A DNA stretch of 5,578 bases from Clostridiaceae bacterium (GTDB taxonomy: Bacteria; Bacillota; Clostridia; Oscillospirales; Acutalibacteraceae), in contig CAJGCX010000108.1 of NCBI GenBank assembly GCA_904501895.1, positions 1-5,578 of the forward strand. The letters are read 5' to 3'. Shown here piece by piece: positions 1 to 4,648 of this stretch (position 1 is the first letter of the stretch; each line of letters opens with the position of its first letter). The position numbers and the translations under genes were made by a program. The notes under the pieces were generated by a model. The model saw nothing but the letters and a program-made list of their open reading frames with translations, ran no database searches and had not been told where the DNA came from.

Positions 1-173
1 TCAGCAATCATAACCTGAACTTCATAAGGAAGGTAGCCGTAGATACCCTGTGCTTCCTGCATTACGTGCATAAGCATACTCTTGTCATCCTTATTCTTTT
101 CAATGACAGCTTTGAGCTGTTCCTCTTGCTCCGGTGTTCCTGAAAACGGAATGGAACTTAATTTTTTGAGCAT
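1..173 (-). CDS. NuoE/HydC/HndA-like [2Fe-2S] thioredoxin-fold subunit, 5' part only
   Basis: Only the first 57 codons are in the window; the gene runs off the left edge. The reading starts at the ATG at 173-171, preceded by GGAGG (188-184) with a 10-nt spacer. The N-terminus is charged and helical, followed by LMHVMQEAQGIYGYLP at about residues 34-49, the typical helix and turn of the 24-kDa complex I subunit family (compare 'LLPxLxxxQxxxGYLP'). In anaerobic Clostridia such proteins are usually the small subunit of NADH-dependent or electron-bifurcating [FeFe] hydrogenases (HydC/HndA), passing electrons through one [2Fe-2S] cluster next to a NuoF-like diaphorase subunit. The four cluster cysteines lie beyond the visible part, so the cofactor is inferred. 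It appears to be the first gene of its operon, with its own promoter and a Rex-like operator. Another NuoE-family role, such as formate dehydrogenase-associated, cannot be excluded. Confidence 0.85.
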   Translation of the reverse strand, partial: MLKKLSSIPFSGTPEQEEQLKAVIEKNKDDKSMLMHVMQEAQGIYGYLPYEVQVMIA

Positions 174-200
174 TTTGGAATTTCCTCCTTTTTTGATTAT

Positions 201-218
201 GGTGAATTTTACTTCACC
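201..218. repeat. Short inverted repeat in the leader of the NuoE-like gene
   Basis: GGTGAA (201-206) and TTCACC (213-218) form a perfect 6-bp inverted repeat around 6 bases. In the transcript the hairpin would sit about 10 nt upstream of the ribosome binding site at 184-190. It may be an operator half-site pair or a small leader hairpin. No T-run follows it, so it is not a terminator. Function unknown. Confidence 0.4.
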
Positions 219-260
219 CTCATTTATTAATTTAAATACTGCAATTTCACACAACAGTAC

Positions 261-278
261 ATGTTAAAAGTATAACAA
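261..278. promoter_or_regulatory. Predicted Rex (NADH/NAD+ redox repressor) operator
   Basis: The 18 bases ATGTTAAAAGTATAACAA match the clostridial Rex consensus TTGTTAA-N4-TTAACAA at 12 of 14 defined positions, with one mismatch in each half. The site completely covers the -10 box (269-274) of the NuoE-like gene's promoter, so bound repressor would block polymerase. Rex is known to control NADH-consuming fermentation and hydrogenase genes in Clostridia, releasing DNA when NADH is high. That matches the predicted hydrogenase/diaphorase gene it precedes. Binding is inferred, not shown. Confidence 0.7.
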
Positions 279-297
279 ACTTCTTTCAAAAAGTCTA
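269..297 (-). promoter_or_regulatory. Sigma-A-type promoter of the NuoE-like gene
   Basis: Reading the minus strand, the -35 box is TAGACT (297-292, 4 of 6 to TTGACA), the spacer is 17 bp, and the -10 box is TATACT (274-269, 5 of 6 to TATAAT). Transcription should begin near 262, giving a leader of about 90 nt before the ATG at 173. The -10 lies inside the predicted Rex operator. Confidence 0.65.
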
Positions 298-375
298 TCA
301 TTTTTTTGAATTTTTTATACTATTATAAGTAATATTGGCATTTAGCACATAAAAAGCACTTTTCATTTGTATTTA

Positions 376-1680
376 TTAACCATTTCGCACCACATTTTTA
401 AGGATTTTTACAGCCTCTGAAAAGTTGCTCACCCCTACTGTAGCAACGGAAAAAGCGATTTCGGGAGAGTTAGTCTGAGTGTTAGCAGAAATTAACAAAA
501 CACCTTGCTTTTCAGCAAGCTTGCAAAGGTCGTTTGCAGAGCATTTTTTATTGAATCTGCAACGGACATAAAGTGGTGAATTTGTCCTCAAAATCTGCAC
601 ATCATTCTTGAAATTTTCAAGAAGTAAATCTGTCAAAATCTTTGATTTCTGTGAATAGATTTTCGTCGATTTTCTGATTTGGGAATTAAGATGTCCATCA
701 CGGATATAGCTGTAAAGTGCTATCTGGTCAGCCTTTGAAACCGTCTGATTATACAGCTCTTTTTTCTTCTTATAACGTGCCGTCAGACTCTGTGGAAGAA
801 TCATAAAGCTGATTCGGATTGACGGAAAAAGAAGCTTTGAAAATGTTCCTAAATAAACGGTATTTTCACCTCTATCAAGACCCTGAAGCGATGGCATTGG
901 TCTGTTGAAATAACGGAATTCGCTTCCGTAATCGTCTTCAATTATCAGCTTATTATTCTGCCTTGCATACTCCGTCAGCTCAAACCTTTCCTTAACACTC
1001 ATAACATCTCCCCAACGGGTGGAATATGATGGTGATGTGTAAATAATATTTGATGCCTCACGATTGTCGTTAACCTTAAAGCCATAGTCGTTGAAAATCG
1101 CTGTGCCCTGACGATATGACAAATCATCAAAGCAGGCTGTTTTCTTATGCTTTATAAGTGGACAGAGGATATTAAGAAGAGTCTGCACACCTGCACCAAT
1201 CACAATATTTTCTTCCGTACAGACACAGTTTCTCGTTTCCCGTGCATATTTTGCAATTTCACATCGCAGGTCATATTCACCCTGAGGGTCACCGTAAAAA
1301 AGCAGACGCTCATTCTGTCGCAGAGCACTTTTCACATATCTTCTCCAGATGTCCATATTAAAGCTTTCAGCATCCACACCTGATGAGGCAAAATCATATA
1401 GAATTTCTGTTTTTTGATTTGATTTTTCGTTCTTAATTTCTTGCTTCACCGTTAAAATTCCTCGGTTAGAAACGTAATAACCGCTTTGGTTTTTCGGTAG
1501 TACATAACCGTCATCACAAAGGCACATATAGGCTGTTTCAACAGTGGTTTTGCTCACATTTCTCTCCTCGGCACATCTTCTGATTGATGGCAGACGAGTG
1601 CCCTCAGGCAATTTCCCCGTTTCAATCAAATCTTTATAATAATCATAAATCTGCATATACAATTTGCGATTTTCGTTCAT
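376..1680 (-). CDS. pdxR: MocR/PdxR-family regulator (GntR-type winged helix fused to aminotransferase-fold domain)
   Basis: A 434-residue protein with the MocR architecture. An N-terminal winged helix-turn-helix (about residues 5-72, recognition region near 41-57, VSKTTVETAY) is joined by a linker to a type I aminotransferase-like domain (about 95-434). The PLP-binding lysine is K282 in GTFSK. D249 of EDDYGSEFRY should contact the PLP pyridine nitrogen; its 33-residue spacing to K282 equals that of D279 and K312 in GabR. The loop TSPSYSTRWG (about 215-224) departs from the common TPSHQxPxG, which may reflect effector rather than catalytic use. Such proteins bind PLP as a signal and regulate B6 or amine genes. 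Divergence from a B6 kinase and transporter operon argues for a PdxR role, probably with autoregulation. The start is ATG at 1680, preceded by AAGGGGAC (1693-1686). No convincing terminator follows the stop. Confidence 0.92.
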   Translation of the reverse strand: MNENRKLYMQIYDYYKDLIETGKLPEGTRLPSIRRCAEERNVSKTTVETAYMCLCDDGYVLPKNQSGYYVSNRGILTVKQEIKNEKSNQKTEILYDFASSGVDAESFNMDIWRRYVKSALRQNERLLFYGDPQGEYDLRCEIAKYARETRNCVCTEENIVIGAGVQTLLNILCPLIKHKKTACFDDLSYRQGTAIFNDYGFKVNDNREASNIIYTSPSYSTRWGDVMSVKERFELTEYARQNNKLIIEDDYGSEFRYFNRPMPSLQGLDRGENTVYLGTFSKLLFPSIRISFMILPQSLTARYKKKKELYNQTVSKADQIALYSYIRDGHLNSQIRKSTKIYSQKSKILTDLLLENFKNDVQILRTNSPLYVRCRFNKKCSANDLCKLAEKQGVLLISANTQTNSPEIAFSVATVGVSNFSEAVKILKNVVRNG

Positions 1681-1716
1681 AAATTGTCCCCTTAAAAATT
1701 GTTGATTTTGTGTATT

Positions 1717-1746
1717 TTAATAAAGACACTTTTGTATTATTATATA
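1717..1746 (+). promoter_or_regulatory. Tentative weak promoter of the pdxK operon
   Basis: The best plus-strand candidate is TTAATA (1717-1722), an 18-bp spacer and TATATA (1741-1746); each hexamer matches consensus at only 4 of 6 positions. A weak core promoter would suit activation by the divergent MocR-type regulator. TTTTGTGTATT (1706-1716) and TTTTGTATT (1730-1738) are 24 bp apart in direct orientation and are possible regulator half-sites, though the DNA is AT-rich and this may be chance. Confidence 0.3.
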
Positions 1747-1767
1747 CCCATAATTTTTAGAATTCAA
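1739..1767 (-). promoter_or_regulatory. Strong promoter of the MocR/PdxR-type regulator
   Basis: On the minus strand the -35 is TTGAAT (1767-1762), the spacer is exactly 17 bp and the -10 is a perfect TATAAT (1744-1739). Transcription would start near 1732, giving a leader of roughly 50 nt. The -35 abuts the ribosome binding site of the divergent kinase gene, and the -10 overlaps the tentative plus-strand -10. The two directions therefore probably compete for polymerase. Confidence 0.7.
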
Positions 1768-1780
1768 GAGGTGATTTTCG

Positions 1781-2605
1781 GTGAAAAAGGTTGCAGTTAT
1801 CAACGATATTTCAGGTTTTGGCAAGTGCTCATTGACAGTTTCTCTGCCTATCCTTTCAGCAATGGGACTTGAATGTAACCCTATTCCTACTGCAATTCTT
1901 TCAAATCAGACGGGATACAGCGATTTTTACTCCGTTGATTTCACTGAAAATATGACGCCTTATATTGACATCTGGAAGAAGCAGAATGTACAGTTTGATG
2001 CTATCCTCACAGGGTATCTTGCAAGTGAAAAGCAAGTGGATATTATTCTTGATTTTATTGAGCATTTCGGCAAAAATTCACTTGTTTTTGTTGACCCTGT
2101 AATGGGTGACGGTGGTGTGCTTTATGACACATATAATGATGCACTTTGTGAAAAGGTAAAAAAGCTTACTGAAAAAGCAAATGTTATTACACCTAACCTT
2201 ACAGAATTGTGTATTCTTTGTGGTGCTGATTATAATAAAATCGCCAAGGAAAACAGCATTGAAAAAATAACGAAAATTGCATCATCCTTGCTTAATGAAG
2301 CAACAAAAACCGTTATTATTACAGGTATTAAAATCAACAATGAAATTACAAATCTTATTGTTGAAAACAGTAGCACAAACACAGTAAAATCAACATTTCT
2401 GAACGGTAGTTATTCAGGTACAGGTGACATTTTTTCAAGTATTATTTGTGGTGGAATCACAAACGGAATGGATATTCTTAGTACAGTTGACCTTGCTACA
2501 AAATTCATTACAGAAGCAATAAAAAATACCCCATCAAAGCTCGATTATGAGCCTGACGGAGTGAATTTCCAGAAATGTTTGGAGATGCTTATAAATGCGA
2601 AATAA
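1781..2605 (+). CDS. pdxK: Pyridoxal/pyridoxamine kinase (ribokinase superfamily, PdxY/PdxK type)
   Basis: A 274-residue cytoplasmic kinase predicted to phosphorylate pyridoxal, pyridoxamine or pyridoxine with ATP, trapping imported vitamin B6 as a PLP precursor. Visible family features are the N-terminal INDISGFGKCSL segment, PTAILSNQTGY near residues 37-47, DPVMGD at 105-110 (typical of B6 kinases), the ITPNLTE segment, and the ribokinase anion-hole motif GTGD at 213-216, with D216 the expected catalytic base. Length is close to E. coli PdxY (about 285 residues). Translation starts at GTG 1781, supported by the near-ideal AGAGGTG (1767-1773) 7 nt upstream; GTG may limit expression. It is the first gene of the operon, and its last 11 bp overlap the transporter gene. 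An HMP kinase (ThiD) role is less likely given the motifs and the B6-type neighbours. Confidence 0.92.
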   Translation: MKKVAVINDISGFGKCSLTVSLPILSAMGLECNPIPTAILSNQTGYSDFYSVDFTENMTPYIDIWKKQNVQFDAILTGYLASEKQVDIILDFIEHFGKNSLVFVDPVMGDGGVLYDTYNDALCEKVKKLTEKANVITPNLTELCILCGADYNKIAKENSIEKITKIASSLLNEATKTVIITGIKINNEITNLIVENSSTNTVKSTFLNGSYSGTGDIFSSIICGGITNGMDILSTVDLATKFITEAIKNTPSKLDYEPDGVNFQKCLEMLINAK

Positions 2606-3119
2606 ATCACTTTTAAAAATTACATATACCGCTATTTTCACAGCACTTATATTACTTGCAACAAGTGTACTGAAATTTTCAACAGGACTTGGTGAGGGAT
2701 ACATTCATTTAGGTGACTCCTTCATTTACCTTTCTGCCTGTGTTTTACCATTCCCCTACTCTATTTTTGCAGGTGCTTTAGGTGGTGCATTGGCTGACAT
2801 TATTTCAGGGTATGCAATATGGTCAATTCCTACAATGATTATTAAAGCACTTAATGTTTTACCCTTTGCAATTGTCTGTAAAGAATATAAATCGACTAAA
2901 ATTTTAAGTAAACAAACTGTTTTAATGACAGTGATTTCAGGCGTAATAACCATCGTTGGATATTTCATTGCTGAATGCGTTCTTTATTCCGTTGCTTCGG
3001 CTACTCTGTCATTAATCGGCAATACTATTCAGGCTGTTGCAAGTGGAATTATATTTGTGATTATTGCAAAAGCAACAGATAAAATTAATTTAAAATCAAA
3101 ACTTTTCAAAGGAGCTTAA
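2595..3119 (+). CDS. ECF transporter S component, probably for a vitamin B6 vitamer
   Basis: A 174-residue, very hydrophobic protein with about five to six membrane segments (roughly residues 9-28, 42-58, 57-76, 78-95, 108-131, 138-158). The pattern is that of energy-coupling factor S components: an N-terminal helix rich in small residues (TAIFTALILLA), then GEGYIHLGD (33-41), an alanine/glycine-rich helix (AGALGGALADIISG, 59-72), and a polar GNTIQ segment late in the protein (142-146). S components bind the vitamin and share an EcfA-EcfA'-EcfT module; no such genes are here, so a module encoded elsewhere is assumed. ATG 2595 lies inside the kinase gene and is served by GGAGA (2581-2585) with a 9-nt spacer, so translation is probably coupled. 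The B6 substrate is inferred only from the kinase and regulator next door. Confidence 0.88.
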   Translation: MRNKSLLKITYTAIFTALILLATSVLKFSTGLGEGYIHLGDSFIYLSACVLPFPYSIFAGALGGALADIISGYAIWSIPTMIIKALNVLPFAIVCKEYKSTKILSKQTVLMTVISGVITIVGYFIAECVLYSVASATLSLIGNTIQAVASGIIFVIIAKATDKINLKSKLFKGA

Positions 3120-3121
3120 AA

Positions 3122-3727
3122 ATGGCTGATATTGTTTATACTTATGGAAATCAGGCTTATCTCAATATTACAAACGCTTGTCCATGCAGATGCACCTTCT
3201 GTATCAGAAACAACGGTGATTCCGTTGGTGAGGCAACAACACTCTGGTTTGACCATAGCCCATCAATCGAGGAAATCAAGGCTGAAATTGATGCTTTCGA
3301 TTTCAGGAAATACAACAATTCAATCACAATCTGTGGTTATGGTGAGCCAACCTGTGCATTGAATAATTTAATAGAAGCTTGTAAACACTTGAGAAGCAAG
3401 GGCGTTAAAATCCGTCTTAACACAAACGGACTCTCTGACCTTATCAACAAGCGTGAAACTGCAAAGGAAATCTGCGATGTAATTGACTCTGTTTCAATAA
3501 GCCTTAACGCTCCTACTAAAGAGAAATATAATCAGGTTACACAGCCATCCTTCGGTGAAAAGTCATTTGATGCAATGCTCAAATTTGCAAAGGAATGTAA
3601 GGAATACGGTATTCCAACAAAGCTTACTGTTGTTGACGTAATCAGTAAGGAAGATATTGAGGATTGTCAGAAATTGTGTGATGGCATTGATATTCCGTTG
3701 AGAGTGAGAGAATATACAGCAGAATAA
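3122..3727 (+). CDS. Radical SAM protein of the TatD-associated type
   Basis: A short (201 residues) radical SAM enzyme. C20, C24 and C27 form the CX3CX2C motif that should hold a [4Fe-4S] cluster binding S-adenosylmethionine; C22 is an extra cysteine inside it. GYGEP at 72-76 is the GGEP-type motif for the SAM amino group, and the SISLNAPTKEKYNQVTQP stretch (from about residue 126) is typical of small radical SAM domains. There is no SPASM or other auxiliary-cluster domain. Overall it resembles proteins usually annotated as TatD family nuclease-associated radical SAM proteins, whose substrate I do not know; no TatD gene is in this window. ATG 3122 follows AAAGGAG (3108-3114) by 7 nt and the previous stop by 2 nt. 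It is therefore the third gene of the B6 operon, ahead of a clear terminator. A link to B6 chemistry is unproven. Confidence 0.9.
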   Translation: MADIVYTYGNQAYLNITNACPCRCTFCIRNNGDSVGEATTLWFDHSPSIEEIKAEIDAFDFRKYNNSITICGYGEPTCALNNLIEACKHLRSKGVKIRLNTNGLSDLINKRETAKEICDVIDSVSISLNAPTKEKYNQVTQPSFGEKSFDAMLKFAKECKEYGIPTKLTVVDVISKEDIEDCQKLCDGIDIPLRVREYTAE

Positions 3728-3741
3728 GTGCAAAATTGTAG

Positions 3742-3770
3742 GGGACGATGCCCACATCGTCCCATTTTTT
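3742..3770 (+). terminator. Rho-independent terminator of the pdxK operon (REP-like hairpin)
   Basis: GGGACGATG (3742-3750) and CATCGTCCC (3755-3763) form a perfect 9-bp stem with loop CCCA, followed by an A and six T (3765-3770). It lies 14 bp after the radical SAM stop codon. The GTAGGGGACG...CGTCCC form is like a dispersed intergenic palindrome I associate with Clostridia, so a repeat copy may be serving as the terminator. Confidence 0.88.
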
Positions 3771-3774
3771 ATAG

Positions 3775-3809
3775 AAAAAGCACCTGAGCCGAAATGGTTC
3801 AGGTGCTTT
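3775..3809 (-). terminator. Rho-independent terminator of the small membrane protein gene
   Basis: The arms at 3777-3790 and 3796-3809 pair over 14 bp (one G-T wobble) around the 5-base loop GAAAT. Read on the minus strand, the stem ends in GCTTTTTC, giving the U-run needed for termination. It lies about 45 bp past the stop of the gene at 3855-4097. With the neighbouring plus-strand terminator it separates two convergent units; its own plus-strand T-run is only three bases. Confidence 0.8.
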
Positions 3810-3854
3810 CTCATGTGTGAAAGAGGATATTAACAAATGAATGAAATAAACAAA

Positions 3855-4097
3855 TTATGCTACTGTTGAATTTGTGTTCTGAACACGACCGTTTGCAGAG
3901 TACAAATGGAGATGCTCCCCTCTTTCAACAGCTTTCTTGTGATTTCTGATTCGGATTGCACGACGGATATTGCCGATTACAATTCTCTTAATTGCCTGTT
4001 CAAAGGCGATAACCTTATCCTCATGCATAAATCCGTAAACGAGTAAAATTGCTACTGCTAATTCTATTAAAGTTGTGATTGCAAATGTTGTTGACAT
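3855..4097 (-). CDS. Small single-pass membrane protein, putatively SOS-controlled, unknown function
   Basis: An 80-residue protein I cannot assign to a named family. Residues 5-24 (FAITTLIELAVAILLVYGFM) form one hydrophobic transmembrane segment. Residues 28-57 are strongly basic and probably helical (K37 R38, R45 R46, R49, R51, K54 K55), suggesting a cytoplasmic, membrane-surface or nucleic-acid-facing tail. The last 20 residues are polar and probably flexible. No cysteines or catalytic motifs are seen. The ATG at 4097 is chosen because GGAGGT (4110-4105) lies 7 nt upstream; an in-frame TTG at 4112 overlaps that site and cannot be the real start. The gene is monocistronic, with its own promoter and terminator. 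The LexA-type boxes at its promoter suggest damage induction, as for small division inhibitors or membrane-acting SOS peptides, but that role is inference. Confidence 0.78.
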   Translation of the reverse strand: MSTTFAITTLIELAVAILLVYGFMHEDKVIAFEQAIKRIVIGNIRRAIRIRNHKKAVERGEHLHLYSANGRVQNTNSTVA

Positions 4098-4104
4098 AAA
4101 ATCT

Positions 4105-4110
4105 ACCTCC
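4105..4110 (-). promoter_or_regulatory. Ribosome binding site that fixes the small protein's start
   Basis: GGAGGT on the minus strand, followed by a 7-nt spacer and ATG at 4097-4095. Its position rules out the upstream in-frame TTG (4112-4110), which would add five residues. Confidence 0.85.
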
Positions 4111-4145
4111 AAAATTTTGTTTCAAGTCCGATACCGAACAAATCG

Positions 4146-4157
4146 GAACAAATGTTC
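4146..4157. promoter_or_regulatory. Perfect LexA-type SOS box
   Basis: GAACAAATGTTC exactly fits the Gram-positive LexA (DinR) core GAAC-N4-GTTC, including the purine/pyrimidine preferences of CGAACRNRYGTTCG in its centre. It lies just downstream of the predicted start site (near 4163) of the small membrane protein gene, at about +7 to +18, a normal place for repression. A further GAACAAAT half-site occurs 10 bp away (4136-4143). Confidence 0.72.
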
Positions 4158-4169
4158 TTTACAAGTCAT

Positions 4170-4197
4170 ATTATAGACATTTTTTCATAAAAGTCAA
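4170..4197 (-). promoter_or_regulatory. Strong proximal promoter of the small membrane protein gene
   Basis: On the minus strand the -35 is TTGACT (4197-4192, 5 of 6), the spacer is 16 bp and the -10 is a perfect TATAAT (4175-4170). Transcription should start near 4163, with a leader of about 65 nt. The promoter sits between two LexA-type boxes, so its high intrinsic strength would be held down without DNA damage. Confidence 0.8.
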
Positions 4198-4208
4198 TAC
4201 AAATGTTC
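4197..4208. promoter_or_regulatory. Imperfect second LexA-type box
   Basis: ATACAAATGTTC (minus strand GAACATTTGTAT) matches the SOS core in one perfect half, the AAAT centre and two of four bases of the other half; the next base keeps the outer G of the consensus. It touches the -35 box of the proximal promoter. Two sites bracketing one promoter would favour cooperative repression. Confidence 0.5.
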
Positions 4209-4295
4209 GAGAAATTTTACATTTTCAGTCCGTTTTAGCGTACAGTTTTAATTTGTTTTTACCAAAAATATTCATTTTCTCTGATTTGTAATTGA

Positions 4296-4324
4296 ATAAT
4301 AACACAATATATTGTGGTTGTCAA
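4296..4324 (-). promoter_or_regulatory. Second, distal minus-strand promoter with perfect -35
   Basis: On the minus strand TTGACA (4324-4319, perfect), a 17-bp spacer and TATTAT (4301-4296, 5 of 6) predict a start near 4289. The transcript would run towards the small membrane protein gene with a leader of about 190 nt, passing a 16-codon frame (4275-4225) that lacks a good ribosome binding site. The spacer contains a 14-bp palindrome, so regulation by a repressor other than LexA is likely. Confidence 0.55.
4303..4316. promoter_or_regulatory. 14-bp perfect palindrome in a promoter spacer (putative operator)
   Basis: CACAATATATTGTG is a perfect palindrome lying wholly between the -35 and -10 boxes of the distal promoter. 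CAATAT recurs at 4322-4327 and 4337-4342, spaced 17 and 15 bp. A dimeric repressor site is the simplest reading; I do not recognise the family, and the motif differs from the LexA boxes nearby. Confidence 0.45.
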
Positions 4325-4448
4325 TATATTTTTATACAATATGTTTGATTTTATCGACAAAAATTTTTATTTTTGAAAAATAATGTGTTTTTTCGACAAT
4401 TTGTTCGGTAAATTGAAGTTTATCGATGCAAATCAGTTGTGTGTTCTT

Positions 4449-4470
4449 GTCTCCCTCTGACGAGGGAGAC
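4449..4470. repeat. Perfect 9-bp hairpin, possible dispersed-repeat remnant
   Basis: GTCTCCCTC (4449-4457) and GAGGGAGAC (4462-4470) pair perfectly around TGAC. Neither strand has a following T-run, so it is not an intrinsic terminator. It is GC-rich within AT-rich DNA. CTCCCTC...GAGGGAG palindromes are ones I associate with repeated intergenic elements in gut Clostridia, so this may be a fragment of such an element. Confidence 0.6.
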
Positions 4471-4497
4471 ATTATAATTGCAACGCAGTTCCGACAC

Positions 4498-4525
4498 TTT
4501 GCGCTTTGCATTTTGCACTTTGCGC
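4498..4525 (+). repeat. Four tandem 7-bp repeats (TTTGCRY)
   Basis: The units are TTTGCGC, TTTGCAT, TTTGCAC and TTTGCGC, directly abutting. A shorter related stretch, CGACACTTTG, precedes them. This is a short tandem heptamer repeat of the slippage-prone type found between genes. It lies about 120 bp upstream of obg and is outside any coding frame. Confidence 0.75.
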
Positions 4526-4577
4526 TTCAACGATAAATTATAATTTGTAAAAAATTCAAAATAGGTATTTATTATTT

Positions 4578-4608
4578 TGCAAAAATGGTGTACAATACTA
4601 TAGATAAT
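4578..4608 (+). promoter_or_regulatory. Tentative promoter region of obg
   Basis: No clean promoter is visible. Candidates are TTGCAA (4578-4583) with GATAAT (4603-4608) at a long 19-bp spacing, or TACAAT (4591-4596) with a poor -35 (TTTATT, 4568-4573). A start in this area would leave a leader of about 35-50 nt. One of them is likely real because no gene lies directly upstream on this strand. Confidence 0.3.
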
Positions 4609-4648
4609 GGGATTTTATATATAATTGTATTCAATACGAGGTAAAAAT

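Larger units (their letters stand above)
4325..4577. other. AT-rich gene-free stretch with repeats
   Basis: I see no credible coding frame or recognisable RNA gene here. It holds an 8-bp inverted repeat around one G (TTATTTTT at 4367-4374, AAAAATAA at 4376-4383), two TCGACAA copies (4354-4360 and 4393-4399), a LexA-like degenerate site CGACAATTTGTTCG (4394-4407) with only one good half, and the hairpin and heptamer repeats listed separately. Non-coding function, if any, is unknown. Confidence 0.5.

Noticed and set aside
82..267. 61-codon plus-strand open frame
   Set aside because: It lies mostly antisense to the NuoE-like gene, has no ribosome binding site and runs into that gene's promoter region.
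300..375. Terminator for the MocR/PdxR gene
   Set aside because: GCAC occurs twice in direct, not inverted, orientation, and the short TACT/AGTA pairing has no U-run after it; no convincing intrinsic terminator is visible.
1147..1383. 78-codon plus-strand frame
   Set aside because: Antisense to the well-supported MocR/PdxR gene, with no family resemblance and no ribosome binding site.
3563..3836. Two overlapping minus-strand frames (83 and 64 codons)
   Set aside because: They are antisense to the radical SAM gene and cross both terminator hairpins, so their composition is explained by those features.
4225..4275. 16-codon minus-strand frame after the distal promoter
   Set aside because: Possible leader peptide, but it has only a weak AGAG before the ATG, and its low-complexity K/N-rich composition is expected by chance in this AT-rich DNA.
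4394..4407. Third LexA-type box (CGACAATTTGTTCG)
   Set aside because: Only the GTTCG half is intact; the other half has two adjacent mismatches and the site is over 200 bp from the SOS-type promoter.
4498..4525. CRISPR array
   Set aside because: The repeats are 7 bp and directly abutting with no spacers, so this is a short tandem repeat.
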